A stretch of DNA of 64,000 nt from Cricetomys ansorgei (lineage: Eukaryota > Chordata > Mammalia > Rodentia > Nesomyidae). Position 1 is the first letter of the stretch. Every line of letters starts with the position of its first letter. A model generated the notes under the pieces. The model was not told where the DNA came from. It made no database searches and worked only from the letters and a program-made list of their open reading frames with translations. Position numbers and translations under genes: made by a program. Shown here piece by piece: positions 1 through 11,794 of the stretch. The stretch covers positions 343,001-407,000 of the forward strand of contig JAMJFZ010001871.1 in the NCBI GenBank assembly GCA_026225945.1, in the 5' to 3' direction.

Positions 1-629
1 TGATCATCTGCCTACATAACATCATTAATGCAATATAGCTTGAGCAAGAAAACCAATGACCTGTATAAGATCCTTGATCCTGGAAAGTGCAACTCATTGA
101 TTTTCAGATTGCTGTTGACAATTCAAAAACAAATGCTTTAATAACACAAGTTGTTTTCTGAATGTTAACATAATAACCGTGATAGGCAGCTCTTTATAAT
201 CAGAGTCTAATCATTATTAATTCCTTTGACATTCAGTGCCATGACATTAATTATTATGAACACTCTTCAGCAAACATCCATTGCTGTCCACAGCTCTATG
301 GGAAAGTGCTGCCATCTGGATTCATTGTTGCGGTTACTGGTGAAGGTGGTTGCATTATACAATGTTAAGTGTCTCATGGATCGAAATGAATATATGACTT
401 TTCTTTAAATTAAAAAAAAGTTATTTTGAGAGCTTGTTTGGAGGTTCTAGGAGGAGTGCACAGCTACTAGTATACTCTTGACCCAAGATTGGTCCTCTAT
501 TTGGGGAAGATCGTTCTCTTTGACCTAGGGCAAGGGATACACATGGAGCAGTGAGGGAGTAAGGGGGACACCCACCCAGGGATGGGTTCATCCAGTGTTG
601 TTCTTGATTCCTGTCATACCTTAAAGGTT
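1..629. other. Unique AT-rich noncoding DNA, no gene seen
   Basis: I see no repeat family and no convincing coding frame here. The first 400 bases are AT-rich with several ATTAAT/TAATTA-like words (for example around 210-255). That would fit ancestral noncoding sequence, but nothing identifies a function. Confidence 0.5.
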
Positions 630-1195
630 ATTTCTAGAGCCCTTGAAGTCCTGCAGATGAAGGAGGAGGATGTCCTCAAATTCCTTTCCACAGGAACCCA
701 CTTAGGTGGTACCAACATTGATTTTCAGAACGAGCAATACATCTACAAAAGGAAAGGGTGATGATATTTACATCATAAATCTAAAGAGGACCTGGGCAAA
801 GCTGTTGCTTGCAACTCCAGCTATTGTTGCTATTGAGAATCCTGCTGATGTCAGTGTCATCTCCTCCAGGAACACTGGACAGAGAGCCCTGTTGAAGTTT
901 GCTGCTGCCACTGGAGCCACTCCAATTACTGGATGCTTCACACCTGGGACCTTCACTAGCCAGATCCAGGCAGCCTTCAGGGAGCCATGGCTTCTAGTAG
1001 TGACTATCCCCAGGGCTGACTGCAAACCCCTCACAGTGGCATCTTTTGTCAACTTGCCCACCATCGCTCTGTGTAACACAGACTCTTCTTTGTGCTATGT
1101 GGATATTGCCATCCCATGCAACAACGAAACTCACTCAGTGGGTCTGATGTGGATGCTGGCCAAGGAAGTACTCTGAATTTGTGGCACTCTTCTTT
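630..1195 (+). pseudogene. RPSA: Processed pseudogene of 40S ribosomal protein SA (laminin receptor), 3'-truncated
   Basis: The translation matches the N-terminal two thirds of RPSA, a small-subunit ribosomal protein also known as the 37/67-kDa laminin receptor precursor. Recognisable stretches are [11 protein letters not shown] (from about 648), [64 protein letters not shown] and [13 protein letters not shown]. No introns interrupt it, so it came from an mRNA. It is dead. The start codon is ATT at 630-632. A +1 frameshift near 752-757 changes frame, so the long open frame (706-1176) begins out of register. Two single codons are lost near 1120-1150, and an Arg codon has become TGA at 1174-1176. 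Homology stops at about 1195, well short of the usual roughly 295 residues. No poly(A) tail is left, and a SINE follows directly. Confidence 0.92.
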
Positions 1196-1198
1196 TGG

Positions 1199-1432
1199 GT
1201 GGTGCTGGAGATTTAATCCAGGTAATCATGCATGTCAGGCAAGTATTCTACTGCTAAGTCACATCTCCTAGCTGTATTTTTATCTTTTCATTTTTGAGAC
1301 CAGATCTCACTAATTTGTGTGTGCTGTCCTTGAGCTCTTCCTATATTCCAGACTGGCCTTCAATTTCAATCCTTCTACTTTCACCTTCTGAGTAACTGAT
1401 AACACAAGCCTGTGCTATCAGGCCCAGCCATT
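1199..1432 (-). mobile_element. ID-B1 dimer SINE
   Basis: Read on the minus strand, a B1-like half (7SL-derived, complement of 'gagaccagatctcac' and 'tccagactggcctt') is followed by an ID-like half (tRNA-derived). The ID half is the complement of 'ggtgctggagatttaatcc' and 'aggcaagtattctactgct'. This B1-then-ID order is that of the rodent ID_B1 dimer. It is strongly diverged. It abuts the broken 3' end of the RPSA pseudogene. Confidence 0.75.
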
Positions 1433-2115
1433 TACTTGCTTCTCAAATTTAGTTATAGCAGGAAAATAACCATCCATAAAAACATGGATCCATAGCTAGG
1501 CTTACTCAGCCCAGCAACTGTCTGTTCAAAGGCAAAGTGCTACAGTAAACACTTCGTATTATCATTTGGAAATGGGAATCTTATTCTACTTCATGCTGTC
1601 CAAGGACTGACTTTTTAATACTGAAAATATAATTTAATTCTAACGAATTGTTTCAATTGTACAAATTTTGGCATATGATCATTATGTTTTAGTAAGTAAT
1701 TTTGCTAATAATTTCCTTTTGGGGTAGTGATATTGTAAAGGCATGCAAACTTTGGAACCAGACCACTGTTGTTTATTTTATGATTCTGGGAAAAGGCTGA
1801 GTTCAATGTAGTAGGAGAATAAGACTTATAAGATTAGCTTCAATGGAGTTCATAACATATTGTGGATACTCCATTCATGATGAAGAACCAGAGTTAACCT
1901 CTACTGCTTAGTTAGCTTGTGTCAGGCAGTGGTTAACTTACAAGTTTATCAAAGTCACCATATTCACTTGAAGATAAAACAATTGAAATTCTAAGTAAGA
2001 TCATCCAGCAATTATATCCTGTAGTATACCAGTGTGAGAACTTTCCCACAAGCCAAACTACATGTGAGAGCTAAGCCAGGCAAGAGACCACAGTACCTGG
2101 ATTTTGTAGTACAAC
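1433..2115. other. Mostly unique DNA with a probable MIR remnant
   Basis: Bases about 1733-1855 resemble the 5' half of a MIR SINE on the plus strand ('tttggaaccagaccactgt' corresponds to the MIR segment around 'ctggagccagactgcctgg'). The rest shows no recognisable repeat or gene. Confidence 0.4.
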
Positions 2116-2178
2116 TGCCGCCACCACCACCACCACCGCCACCACCACCGCCACCACAGCCATCACCATCAACAACAA
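2116..2178. repeat. CCA/CCG trinucleotide microsatellite
   Basis: A run of CCA triplets is interrupted by CCG, then grades into CAT/CAA triplets. On the minus strand it reads as a poly-glycine tract inside a short open frame (2012-2296). That frame has no other protein-like feature, so I treat the array as noncoding. Confidence 0.9.
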
Positions 2179-3231
2179 AATGACATATTGAAGAAGGGGA
2201 AAAGGCATTACTAACTTCACTTATCCCCACACTCCAAACAACATGGTGAGATGTCTTCTTTTTGGAAAAGGGAAAAGTTAAATTCGAGCCTTGCACATGA
2301 AACCAATCCAGTGTAATCCCTTATGTGCTTAAATATGGTATAAATTAGAGTCTCACAGTACCTTACCCAACCTAGCCAGTGTTTATTGACTGAGATTCTG
2401 AGACTACAATAATAGACAAATGCCAAAGAGACTGAAAAGCAGGGCGTAGGAAGTACCACACAGACAGAAACTTTGGAGCTCAGTACTGTGGTTGTTGTGG
2501 TGAAACTCAATAAAAAGCAGAATCCAAAGGCCCTGTATACAAGTCATTGTCCCTAGGCTAGAGATTACAGATGGAGCCTTTGAATCTGTCTGGCATTGTG
2601 TAGATACCTATACACAAGAGAGACAGACACAAACTCTTGCTTATATCCTTATTAGCCGTTGAATGGGCACAGGATAACCTTGATCCCAAGACTACTACTC
2701 AGTTTACTATCATCCTTGGTGGCTAAAGAAGTGTTTTAACAACCTACCTCTCAAACATGGTCAGTAGAGATTTTCTGAAGTAAGCATTCAAATATCGAGC
2801 CTCTAGGCCTTCCTTAGAGCTATGGCTAGAAACAAATGAACCAATCTTTTGAGGTGCACATGATGAAGCAAGCCTCTGGAATATCTCCAGTGCTAAGTGG
2901 AGGCAAAGGGCCCTAGGCTGTCAGACTTCTATTCAAAGGAAAATCACCTATGGCTGATTGCAGTAGTCTCAGGTCATTGTTCCATGTCAGTAGTAGGTAC
3001 CTCTCAGTCTGGGACTTTATCATGCCCTAGCATTGTGTTGATCTTGCCAGTCTGTGGTCCCAAAGCACTAAGAAATATCCACAGATACATGGAACTCTCT
3101 GTGAGTAAATCACAAAGAAACAAAATTTGAGCAGATCAATAAAAGTACGATGATTGAGGCACTCATTCAATGTCTCTTATCAGAGAAAAGCACAAAAATC
3201 AAACAATTTCAATATTTAATTCTATCAAACT
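2179..3231. other. Unique noncoding DNA, no gene seen
   Basis: There are a few short open frames on both strands (2217-2510 minus, 2897-3130 plus). None shows a recognisable domain, signal peptide or family resemblance, and no repeat family is evident. Confidence 0.45.
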
Positions 3232-3500
3232 TGAAATTTATTTTCATTGATTTTTGAGAATTTCATACACATTTACAAAGTATTTTCACTGTTCATACCC
3301 CTCATTTCTCTCACTAACGCCTCTCATATTTACCCTCAACCTTCTCCCAACGTCATACCCCGTCCCCCACTGCTTTTAAAAATAATGCACCAATTCTATT
3401 TTGATCTCCCTATAGACTCATGAGTATTGGGTCATCCACTAGAGCAACACTGGCTTGTGAGGAGCTACACTCTTAAAGAAAACTGACTCTCTGTGGTAGA
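3232..3500 (-). mobile_element. L1 3' UTR terminus (rodent type), 5'-truncated
   Basis: The complement reads as the end of a rodent L1 3' UTR. The left end has the 'ttgagaatttcatacacat' terminal motif. A C-rich stretch follows (3298-3375), complement of the G-rich L1 3' UTR tract. Then come 'catccactagagcaacact' and 'aaagaaaactgactctct', both typical of the 3' UTR. It has no coding part. Confidence 0.7.
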
Positions 3501-3524
3501 TAGAATGAGAATGGCTCCCATAGG

Positions 3525-3775
3525 CTCAGGTATTTAAAGATTTGGTTTCTGGTTTGTAGCAGTGCATATCTGTAATCCCTATTATGCTATGGGAATACAG
3601 AGACAGAGACAGAAGAATCCCTGAACAACAAAAGAGAGACTCTGTCTCAAGCAAAATGAAGGTGAGGACTGGCATCCAGAGCAATTTTCCAACCACCACT
3701 AGCATACCGTAATGCATGCATGCCCACATACATATACATATGCATGTTTACATCACACACACACAAATAAATAAT
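3525..3775 (+). mobile_element. Diverged B2-superfamily (B3/RSINE-type) SINE
   Basis: Motifs appear in the order expected for a rodent B3/RSINE-type element: 'tgtaatccctatta', 'gagacagaagaatccctg', 'agagactctgtctcaa', and a CA-rich tail ending in AAATAAATAA. The 5' tRNA-like part is missing or too diverged to place. Confidence 0.5.
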
Positions 3776-4051
3776 TTAAGTGAGTGTATATAGAAATATA
3801 TAATATTTCTATACTCATCTCTAGTTAACCTAAATTATTATAATATTAAATTTAGTATGCAAATATAAATCCAGTTTGAAAAATCTATAGATTAAATTTC
3901 AGGAAGAACGAGGAGATGAATGGCTGAAAAATCTGCAGCATTTTCATAGGTACTTCTTATGTGATATGGAGAACTCCACATCTCCAACAGATACAGTTAA
4001 AATTGAATCTAATTGTAGACTTCATGAAGTAGAGAAGTTAAGAACTTGATT

Positions 4052-4180
4052 GAGGCCAGGTGGTAGTGGCACACACCTTTAATCCCAGCACTTGGGAGGC
4101 AGAGACAGGAGGATCTCTGTGAGCCTTGATTACAGAGTGAGTTCCAGGGCAGCCAGAGTTACAACAGAGAAACACTGTCA
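4052..4180 (+). mobile_element. B1 SINE (7SL-derived)
   Basis: Near-consensus B1: 'ggccaggtggtagtggcaca', 'cctttaatcccagcacttgg', 'aggaggatctctgtgag', 'cagagtgagttccagggc', then an A-rich tail. A GGA/GAA purine tract (4205-4245) extends the tail. It is one of the best preserved SINEs in the window. Confidence 0.92.
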
Positions 4181-5207
4181 AAAAATAAAAAAGTAAAACA
4201 TTCAAAGAAGGAGGAGGAGGAGGAAGATGAGAAAAAGAAGAATTTTCTTGAATGTATAATAACTTTTGAGAGCATCTTCCCTTTTGGTCTGCGCTAGGTA
4301 ATTCTCATTTTATTTCTTGTCAAGTACCATTTCTGATTTATCTGTGAGGGTATTTCTAAGAAGGATTGTCTCTGAACCAGTGGACCAAGCAAGGAAGTTC
4401 AGCAATCTGCCAATGTGGGGAAGCAAATGCCAATTCTAATTTTCTTTTTTCTCTGTCTATCTTTTGTTCTCCTTTCCTATCGCACAGGAGTTTGGATACC
4501 AGTTTTCCTTTCCTCTTTGGACATCAGAAGTACAGGTCCTTGGGTCTTTGTCTTCAAATTTGATTACTTGTACTATCACTTTTACAGGTCTAATGATTGC
4601 AATTTGCAATTATCCTGATTCTCCCACACACAGAACCACCCTGTATGAATTCTCACCCTCATAGTCATGTGGGATACTTCTTTTAATCATGGGTACACTC
4701 TTATACATCTATTTATGTAATGTATCTCTATCATTTTATCTATATCGTCTGTGTTGTTGGAGAACCATACATATAGCTCCTGATGCTTCAATATTGGTGT
4801 ATGTACATCCTTTTCTATTATTGACACATGCATTTTCTATTTTGCTTCACATCAGCCCTGTCACAAAGCTCTGCTCTCTCATCATTTTTCTAGAACTCCA
4901 TTCATGTGTGTCCTACTGCGGGACTGCAGATTTACTGACCACAATGGAGCATTGAGAAGAGAACTCAGCCCCATGGGATCTCAATGGAATTGAATTGTGC
5001 CCTTCCATGCCTTACCACCTTTCAGAATGATTTCCACTTTTTTTTCTTATTTAGCACAGCTATTTATAGTCCATGAGCACTCAACTTCAGTCTTACCCAC
5101 TGAAGCTCACCAAGGAAAATCCAACTCTAGTTGCTGAGTGGACAACACAATTTTATTAATCCATCTTAAAAGATAGCTAGAAGTTGTCTTTTGCTATGGT
5201 GTGTGTG
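4181..5207. other. Unique noncoding DNA, no gene seen
   Basis: After the purine tail of the B1 (to 4245) the sequence is unique and pyrimidine-rich on the plus strand. It carries three overlapping short open frames (4366-4664) and one at 4689-4955. Their hydrophobic composition reflects T-richness; I see no domain or family match. Confidence 0.45.
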
Positions 5208-5450
5208 TTACGTATGTGTGTGTGTGTCCTGGTGCCTATGGGATGTCCAGGCACCTGTGGGGTGCCCCTGGGTTCCTGCACGATGTCTGCAGAATTTTTG
5301 GGTGTCTGCAGAATTCCTGGGGCCTTGCAGGATTCCCTGGTGCTTGCAGGATATCAGGGTGCCTGCTTGATGTCCGGGTGCCTGCTTGATTTTTGAGTGC
5401 CTGTATGATGTCCAAATGCTTGCTAGAGACCCAGGTGCCTTCATGCTTAG
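5208..5450. repeat. Degenerate 19-bp minisatellite preceded by a TG tract
   Basis: After a TG-rich lead-in (5208-5228) come about eleven imperfect units of close to 19 bp. The best are consecutive 'gggtgcctgcttgatgtcc' and 'gggtgcctgcttgattttt' at about 5359-5396. They are followed by 'gagtgcctgtatgatgtcc'. Because 19 is not a multiple of three, the unit is read in shifting frames, which gives the repetitive but meaningless open frames on both strands. Confidence 0.85.
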
Positions 5451-6649
5451 GCAGTGAAGTCCAACTTCTGGTCAAACTTCGACTTGTTTGGTCTTGGGCT
5501 GGTATGGACCAAGGGAATATCCATCATTAGAGCAGCCTGCTGCCTCCAGGAACCATGGCAATGCCCATCATCCATGCTACTCCCACACTAGCTAGACTTA
5601 ATTTTCCTCAATTAATTAATTACTTAATTTTGAGGGCACAGGGGTGGGAGAATTGAACAGGGAGGAATGGGAAGAAGGTGTTATTGAGATACAGTGTATG
5701 AAACTCAATGCATTAATGAAAGTATTATACAAAAAGACAGGGTCTCTCATGGAAGCGGAACTTTGCTACTTCTGCTTGGCTATCTGTCCAGTGAGTTATC
5801 TAGAGTCCCATGTCTCTTCCCCTTAATGCTGTGGGTATAAGCAGGTGTATTCATGCCAGTTTTAAATGTGGATGCTATATCTCAAGCCTAGATTTCTCCC
5901 CCTCCACTTACCAATCATCTTCTATCCCCCTTTCTCCCCCTCTCCCCTTCTTTACCTTTATATACCCTGCAGGGTTGATTGGATAGAAAAATGTCTTTCT
6001 TTGAAACACTTGTCTGGATTCCCTTGGTGCCTTGGATACAGAGAAAGGCCTTGAAAGACTTACACATGGCACAGCACAGATAGAAGTCCAAGAGGAATTA
6101 AGCCTAAGAGAAAGGGTAAATAGGAAGATAGCAAATGTACCTCTTGTCTAACAGGATGCTGAGCCTTCTGTTCTATTTCTAACCTTCATTACTTGCACAA
6201 TTCTCGATTCCTTTCTTGTCAGGCTTTCCTTGCATTTGGCTGAACTCAGAAATCCAGATCTGCACATTATAAGTTGATGAGTCCAGACATTTAGTGGAAA
6301 TTAGTTTACTCATCGCTCTGACTGGCTCTCTGTTTAATTCACAAGGCCAGTAAGCCCTGGAGCACTCAATCCATAGAAGTAATTTGGAACCTGTTAAAGG
6401 AAAGCTAGCCTTGGGTTGGATCAGTTGTCATGGTGATTTTGTGGGCCACTGAAATACCTAACTTGGCCATACTATAGGGAAAAATATTTTCAAGGCTTAA
6501 AGTGAAACTTCTCATTTTTCTGTATTATTTTTTTCAACATCTATAAAAAGAGTGAATGTATTGGGAGTTTAAAATATACCAGGGCTTCAAATCAATTGTA
6601 CCATTAACAATCTGTGATTCAAAGTATAGCAACTAACCTACCTGTACAT

Positions 6650-6652
<3 letters not shown>
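5451..6652. other. Unique noncoding DNA, no gene seen
   Basis: No repeat family recognised. Small open frames (5644-5826, 5866-6054) lack family resemblance. A short ATTAATTAATTA run lies near 5611-5626. Confidence 0.45.

Positions 6653-6684
<32 letters not shown>
6653..6684. repeat. GT dinucleotide microsatellite
   Basis: Uninterrupted GT repeat of about 16 units. Confidence 0.95.
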
Positions 6685-6687
<3 letters not shown>

Positions 6688-9600
6688 CATATACCCAAGA
6701 AACTAAAGCAAAGGATTTTCTTTTGTTTCAAAATATTTGAGCATAAAATAACATGATTGGGTCCTTATTACATTTTTCTTTATTTATAGTTCTCAAAGAG
6801 TTATCATAGTGAAGTTATTCCATTGACCCTGCAACACATTTACAATCAGGTAGAGGAAAGGTAATAGAAAGTCTTAACTGTTTCCAAAGTGCATCCTTCA
6901 GTGTTCTGATGGAGACAATTTCATACATTTCTAATCCATGAGACTAACTCACACCCAGATAAAACATGTGAGGACTTGAGTGAGATTCAATAAACATGTT
7001 TGAGATCTCCCTTAATCAAGCTTGACAGGCCGTATAGAGACAGGCATCTTTCAAGGTTGTTTCCCCTCCTGTTGATTGAACAATAACACAGGGAATGGGC
7101 ATGGTCTATTGAAAGAATAGTTACTGTTTCCATTGCTCTTTGCACAGCTCTGAATGAAGTCCTTGAGGAGAGGATTCTCCTCTAAGGCACTGTTCTACCA
7201 TTCATGTGTTTAGTCACAGAAACCTCTTGTTTTCCCCTCAAAGCTTTTCCTTAGTGATTACAGTGATTACACTTAGGCTAACTCTATAGTTTACCTATTG
7301 CTGAGAAACAAACTTATCAAATACATTTCAACTGAGATGACTCAAGTGAGTTGGAGCAATGAGATGTCTGGATATCCCTTTTTCTAGTCTGATATCTTTT
7401 CTTGTCAGCTTAGGCTTTCTCACAGCAGGGCAACATTGGGGTAAATGAAGCTCTGGGTTCTAAAAGTGCTCCATGGATGGGGGTGCAACAAATTCCTTTG
7501 GTCTAGCTCCCAAAACTGACCACAACATCTTTTTGTTAGCCAAAGAATCCAGCACTTTTCCCAGATTGAAGAGAAGCAGATGAAGATGATGCTTCTGTGT
7601 AAAGAATATGTTAGCAAAGTGGTGGTGAACTTTTTGTTCTGTGCCACTTTTCTGAGGTCTTCTCACCTTACAGACTGGCATTCCACATTTCTCTGGTGTG
7701 TATTTACAATGAGATACTTTTGCAACAGTGTTATCCTTGGAGCACTGCTCCTTTTTATCTAATGGAAGGTCCTTTTATGCACGGTAGGATTTATTCATGT
7801 ATTATGATGTTCATGGCAAGCACACAGCCAGATCTTGTTTCCTAAAACTGTAAAGCATCTTCCCACTTTCCAGGTTTGGAATTGGTAGTCTTTGTTTTGT
7901 TGTGATGCATTAACTTCCTTTGAGGACTAAATTGTCTGCTGTTTTTCCCACCCCCATTTTCATTCTGATTGGCTTCTGCTGCTCAACATATGTAGAGTAT
8001 TGACTAGTGGATGAGTGAATGAATGAGACAGTAAATAATGCTAAAGGGATATACATCTGTTTCTTATAGCAAGAATGGTACTACTTTTCAACATTGCATG
8101 TCTGCCAAGGTCAACATGGACACTACTCATTCCTGAAGGGGCATAAGCATGCATCATCTCTTAAGGGAAACATGCAATAATTCAGGTGTGAAGTTCTCAA
8201 GGCATGGACTCCTAAGAAATAGCAGATGGCTTTGTTTCTCTCTCACAATAAGACTTTAAATCCCAACTCATTGTGATAATGGAGCCATTAATTCTTAGGT
8301 GGCAACCCCTTAGGCAACTCTCTTTAAAGTACTAATTTCTGAGAGATTGCAAATCAGATATCAAATTGTACATTTCATAAAATTTCAATGAAACATCAAG
8401 CCACAGGCGGGACAGATGTCACCATCATGAAATGATCAGCATAACACTTGCTGAAAAGTTCATCGACAGGAATATTACTTCATGTAATATACTTGTTTGG
8501 AGTGCTCAGAATTTCTATCTAGTGAATTTCTGAAGTAGTTTCAATGTCTGAACTGCAGTCTTGGGACTTTTATTTTTAAAAGAATCTTCTTCTCAAGAGA
8601 CTGTGTTCACAATAATTTTTGAGTCCAGTTTTCCTAGCATACAAACATATTCATATACAGAAGCATTTTTTGCAAAAGAACAGTTTCCATGAAGACAGAG
8701 ATTAAATGAACCAGGAATGTATGAAATGAGATATTGAGAGAGGTAAAGAATTGAAAACTTCTATCTCCTGACTTAATTTTACTTGATATTCTCCATTGTT
8801 TCAATACTTACTTTTCTTTACCCCAAGTCTAGCCATAACTTTTTGTTTAAATCCTTTAATGCTTTCTTTTCACATATGGACCAAAGCGAACTTACTGACC
8901 ATAACTTCTAAAATCCTTCCCATTATTTTCAGCATAATATTATGTTCTAGCCATAAATGACTGCATAGTTTGCTAAGAAAAATCTCAAATTCCTGTAATT
9001 TTTGCCTTATTTTAATTTCCTGAAATATTTCATTCCTAATCTAGGTTAAGAGATGGTCATACTTCACTATTAAAATATGTTCCATGTTGTTGGCTTTTCC
9101 TGAGATGATTTAAGAAGAAAACTTGAGAAAAATCTATATAAAGGTCAATACATTCAGACTTTTGGTAAGAGGGAGGGGTGCAAATCTTGATGTAAATCCA
9201 TCATTGTTCAAAATTACTAGAAGACAAGGGTATTGAACATGATAAGCCTCATAAGAGCCACACTGAGACTTTTTTAAGAATTAAAACCATTCATTCTCTT
9301 TTATCTTTTTGGAGAACACATAGCTCTGTACTCATTATACAATGCCTCAACATATTTTAAAGTTTATTAGAAGAAAATCAGAAATTTCCATTTCCTCAAT
9401 CTCACTGTATTAAATTGTGAGAAATGCAGGAAAATTGTACGTAGCGTGGTGAACCCAAAGAGTGCTTCCCTCTCAGACGCTGCAGGCCTTGAGGGAATAT
9501 TACCTTTTCTTCACTGCATACCTCTTTCTGTCTTCCTACCTTCCCACCCATCAGTTCTATGTACTTTCCATGCCTGCTAAAGCAAATGCAAATATCAGAT

Positions 9601-9988
9601 AGTTCAGTTTTGGATTCTTTCCTTCTTAACACAACATGTTAAATCCCTCCACTTGAAAGTTTGGCATTGTAAGCACATGTGTTTCTCTTTAATCAATAAT
9701 GCATAGTGTCTGAACCACAATCTTAAATTGCATGTGGTTTGTTTCCTGTCAAAGGCATGGTTAAGTTCAATAACTTTTGACCAAGCTTGCCTATTTCTAT
9801 GATTTCTGGCTAGAGTCTTATATCACATCACACCTCTGGAAAGCAAAGCATTTATTTAAAAAAAAAAAACAAAAACCAAAAAACTAGTGCTTGCAAACAT
9901 TCCTTATTTGTTGCCATGCTGTTAGTATTCATACGAAGCCAGCATAAGTAATTGCTGAACAGACTATATTTTTTTCATCTTTTGTATA
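6685..9988. other. Long unique AT-rich noncoding stretch
   Basis: About 3.3 kb with no recognised SINE or LINE, apart from an A-rich tract at 9858-9883. Open frames at 7420-7762 and 9402-9632 are short, overlap on both strands and show no family features. The scarcity of repeats is notable for this window and could mean older, partly constrained sequence. Confidence 0.45.
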
Positions 9989-10438
9989 GTGGCTGAGTAT
10001 GGTTTTCTCAATACAATGTGTATTGATAAATTATCACATGCTGTTAAGTTGGTATCTGAGATTGAGAAGGCTCTCACTTGGTCTCCTGAAGATCCTATTA
10101 TAATGGGTCTGGCTGGCTCTGTCCCTTGGAGAGAAAAGAACAGCTATGGTTATAAAGGCACCATGTCCTAGAAAGCAGTTAAAAGATGAACCATGATTAA
10201 CAGACAACACTATTGTTTATCCCCCATCATAAAACTGACTGCTGTGGGAGCAGGAAGCTTGAAGATCATCCATGGAAAGAAAGTTCAGGCTGAAACTCCA
10301 TCTGACTACTCATCCTGTCTAGTCAGCTTCTGCTGGATATTTGCTTGTTGCATGCTTAATAAAGTCACTCGCTCATTTCAAACCCAAGGCATGGATACTA
10401 TAGATCATTCCATGAACTGTACAAAACGCTTAATTTAA
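9989..10438 (+). other. Two short adjacent open frames of unknown nature
   Basis: A T-rich tract ending in 'tttgtatag' (9969-9989) resembles a splice acceptor. It is followed by a 60-codon open frame (9989-10171, GTG at its first codon) and then by another at 10193-10438 in a different frame. The first contains SPEDPIIMGL and VPWREKN, which I could not assign. A faint likeness to the C-terminal end of G-protein gamma subunits is too weak to call. Probably noncoding, but worth a protein search. Confidence 0.2.
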
Positions 10439-10654
10439 CTTATTATCCTTAATGTACAAGTCAAAGGATACTGTTTGACTTGAAGGACCAAGAACGAATG
10501 TTCAGAGTTTGGCCCTTCAAGTTGCAGAGTTGTTTAGTGGAGGTTGGAGAGTCATGACTTGTGAGTCGTGGGAAGAGAAGGTAAGCCTAGTATAGAAATA
10601 TTGATGCCAAATATGAAAATGCCATGTAGTACTATATATTTAATAATCAGGACA

Positions 10655-10975
10655 ATTAAACCTGGGTAGCTAAAAATGGGGAACTGAGTTTGAATTTTCA
10701 GAACCCATGTAAATACTGAAAATCATGTTGGCCCATCTTTGTGGGGAACACTGAGATTGGGAATCCCTAGAGCAAACTTCTTAGCTGGATTTGTCATACT
10801 GGTGAGCTTTGGGTTCAAATGAGAGACCCTGTCTCAAAGAATAAGGTGGAGGATAGTTGAGAAAGACTCCCTGCTTCTATACACATTCATACACACATCA
10901 GCGTGCATGTATTCTCACACGTAGATAAACATACATTCACACACATGTGTGTGCATAGCACACACATATACATGC
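10655..10975 (+). mobile_element. B2-superfamily (B3/RSINE-type) SINE
   Basis: Ordered motifs: 'gaattttcagaacccatgt', 'gagagaccctgtctcaaaga', 'ataaggtggaggatagttga', then a long CA/TA-rich tail (10878-10975). The tail has expanded into a small microsatellite. It is moderately diverged. Confidence 0.7.
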
Positions 10976-11794
10976 TAACATAGAACTGAAAGACTTCATT
11001 ATGATATTTTTTTAAACATGTGTCATTATACTTTGGTCTCTTTCATTCTCTTCACCTACTGCCTTCCCTTGTGCCCACTCCTTTCAGCTTGTGTTTATTT
11101 GGCTTCCTTCCTGCGGGTAGTGCTCAAGCCTGTGCTTTTGTGTCACATTCATTTGATTGTCCTCTGATTTCTCTAAAGAAGATACTCACTAATAACAAAC
11201 AATCGAATGAGACATTGAAATACAGCATAAATCCTATATTCAGTTTTCCCCCCCAAATTGATACACAGTTTGCTATTCAAAAATTAAAGTTTTGCAAAAC
11301 AGAGGGGAAGACCTGGTATTTGTCAAGCCAGTCTCAGTTTCTCCAAAGATGTGGAGGGGTCTGTTGCTACTGATTTTCTGTAGATTAATGCTTCCTGGTT
11401 TCATAGAAGGACTCATGTAGAAGAACACTTGATCCTTTATATGGCAGCATGGCTGATCTGGGAAAGGACCACCCTTGAGGGCCAGTGTGATAGACATTTG
11501 ATCTCTGATCCATCAGCATGGATGCTCTAGGGTAGAAAGAATGCTAGTCAGGCTAATCCTGTCCTCTTTGTGCTAATTAGTGCTAAAGCTAAATCAAAAA
11601 GAATTCTGTGGTTCCTTCCCAATGACTAACACGGAGATATGAGGAATACCGTGTGTCTCTTAGTTTGACCTTTGCCTAATGGCAGCAAGGTTGACTGGTC
11701 TGGTGTTTTGAAAGTGAAGTATAAGATTCTCTTCATTAATACAAAATAAGACTTTGTATCAGAAAGCAACATAGCACACACCTTTAAGTAAATC
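10976..11794. other. Unique noncoding DNA, no gene seen
   Basis: It includes a 117-codon open frame (11020-11373) beginning in a T/C-rich stretch. The protein is leucine/serine-rich with no domain I recognise and no nearby promoter or splice context. No repeat family is evident. Confidence 0.4.

Noticed and set aside
768..1079. 103-codon minus-strand open frame
   Set aside because: It is the antisense shadow of the RPSA pseudogene.
2012..2296. Poly-glycine protein on the minus strand
   Set aside because: The glycines are the complement of a CCA/CCG microsatellite, and the rest has no protein features.
9989..10171. G-protein gamma subunit pseudogene
   Set aside because: Only a short C-terminal pattern (EDP...REK) is reminiscent; the rest does not align by eye, so I made no call.
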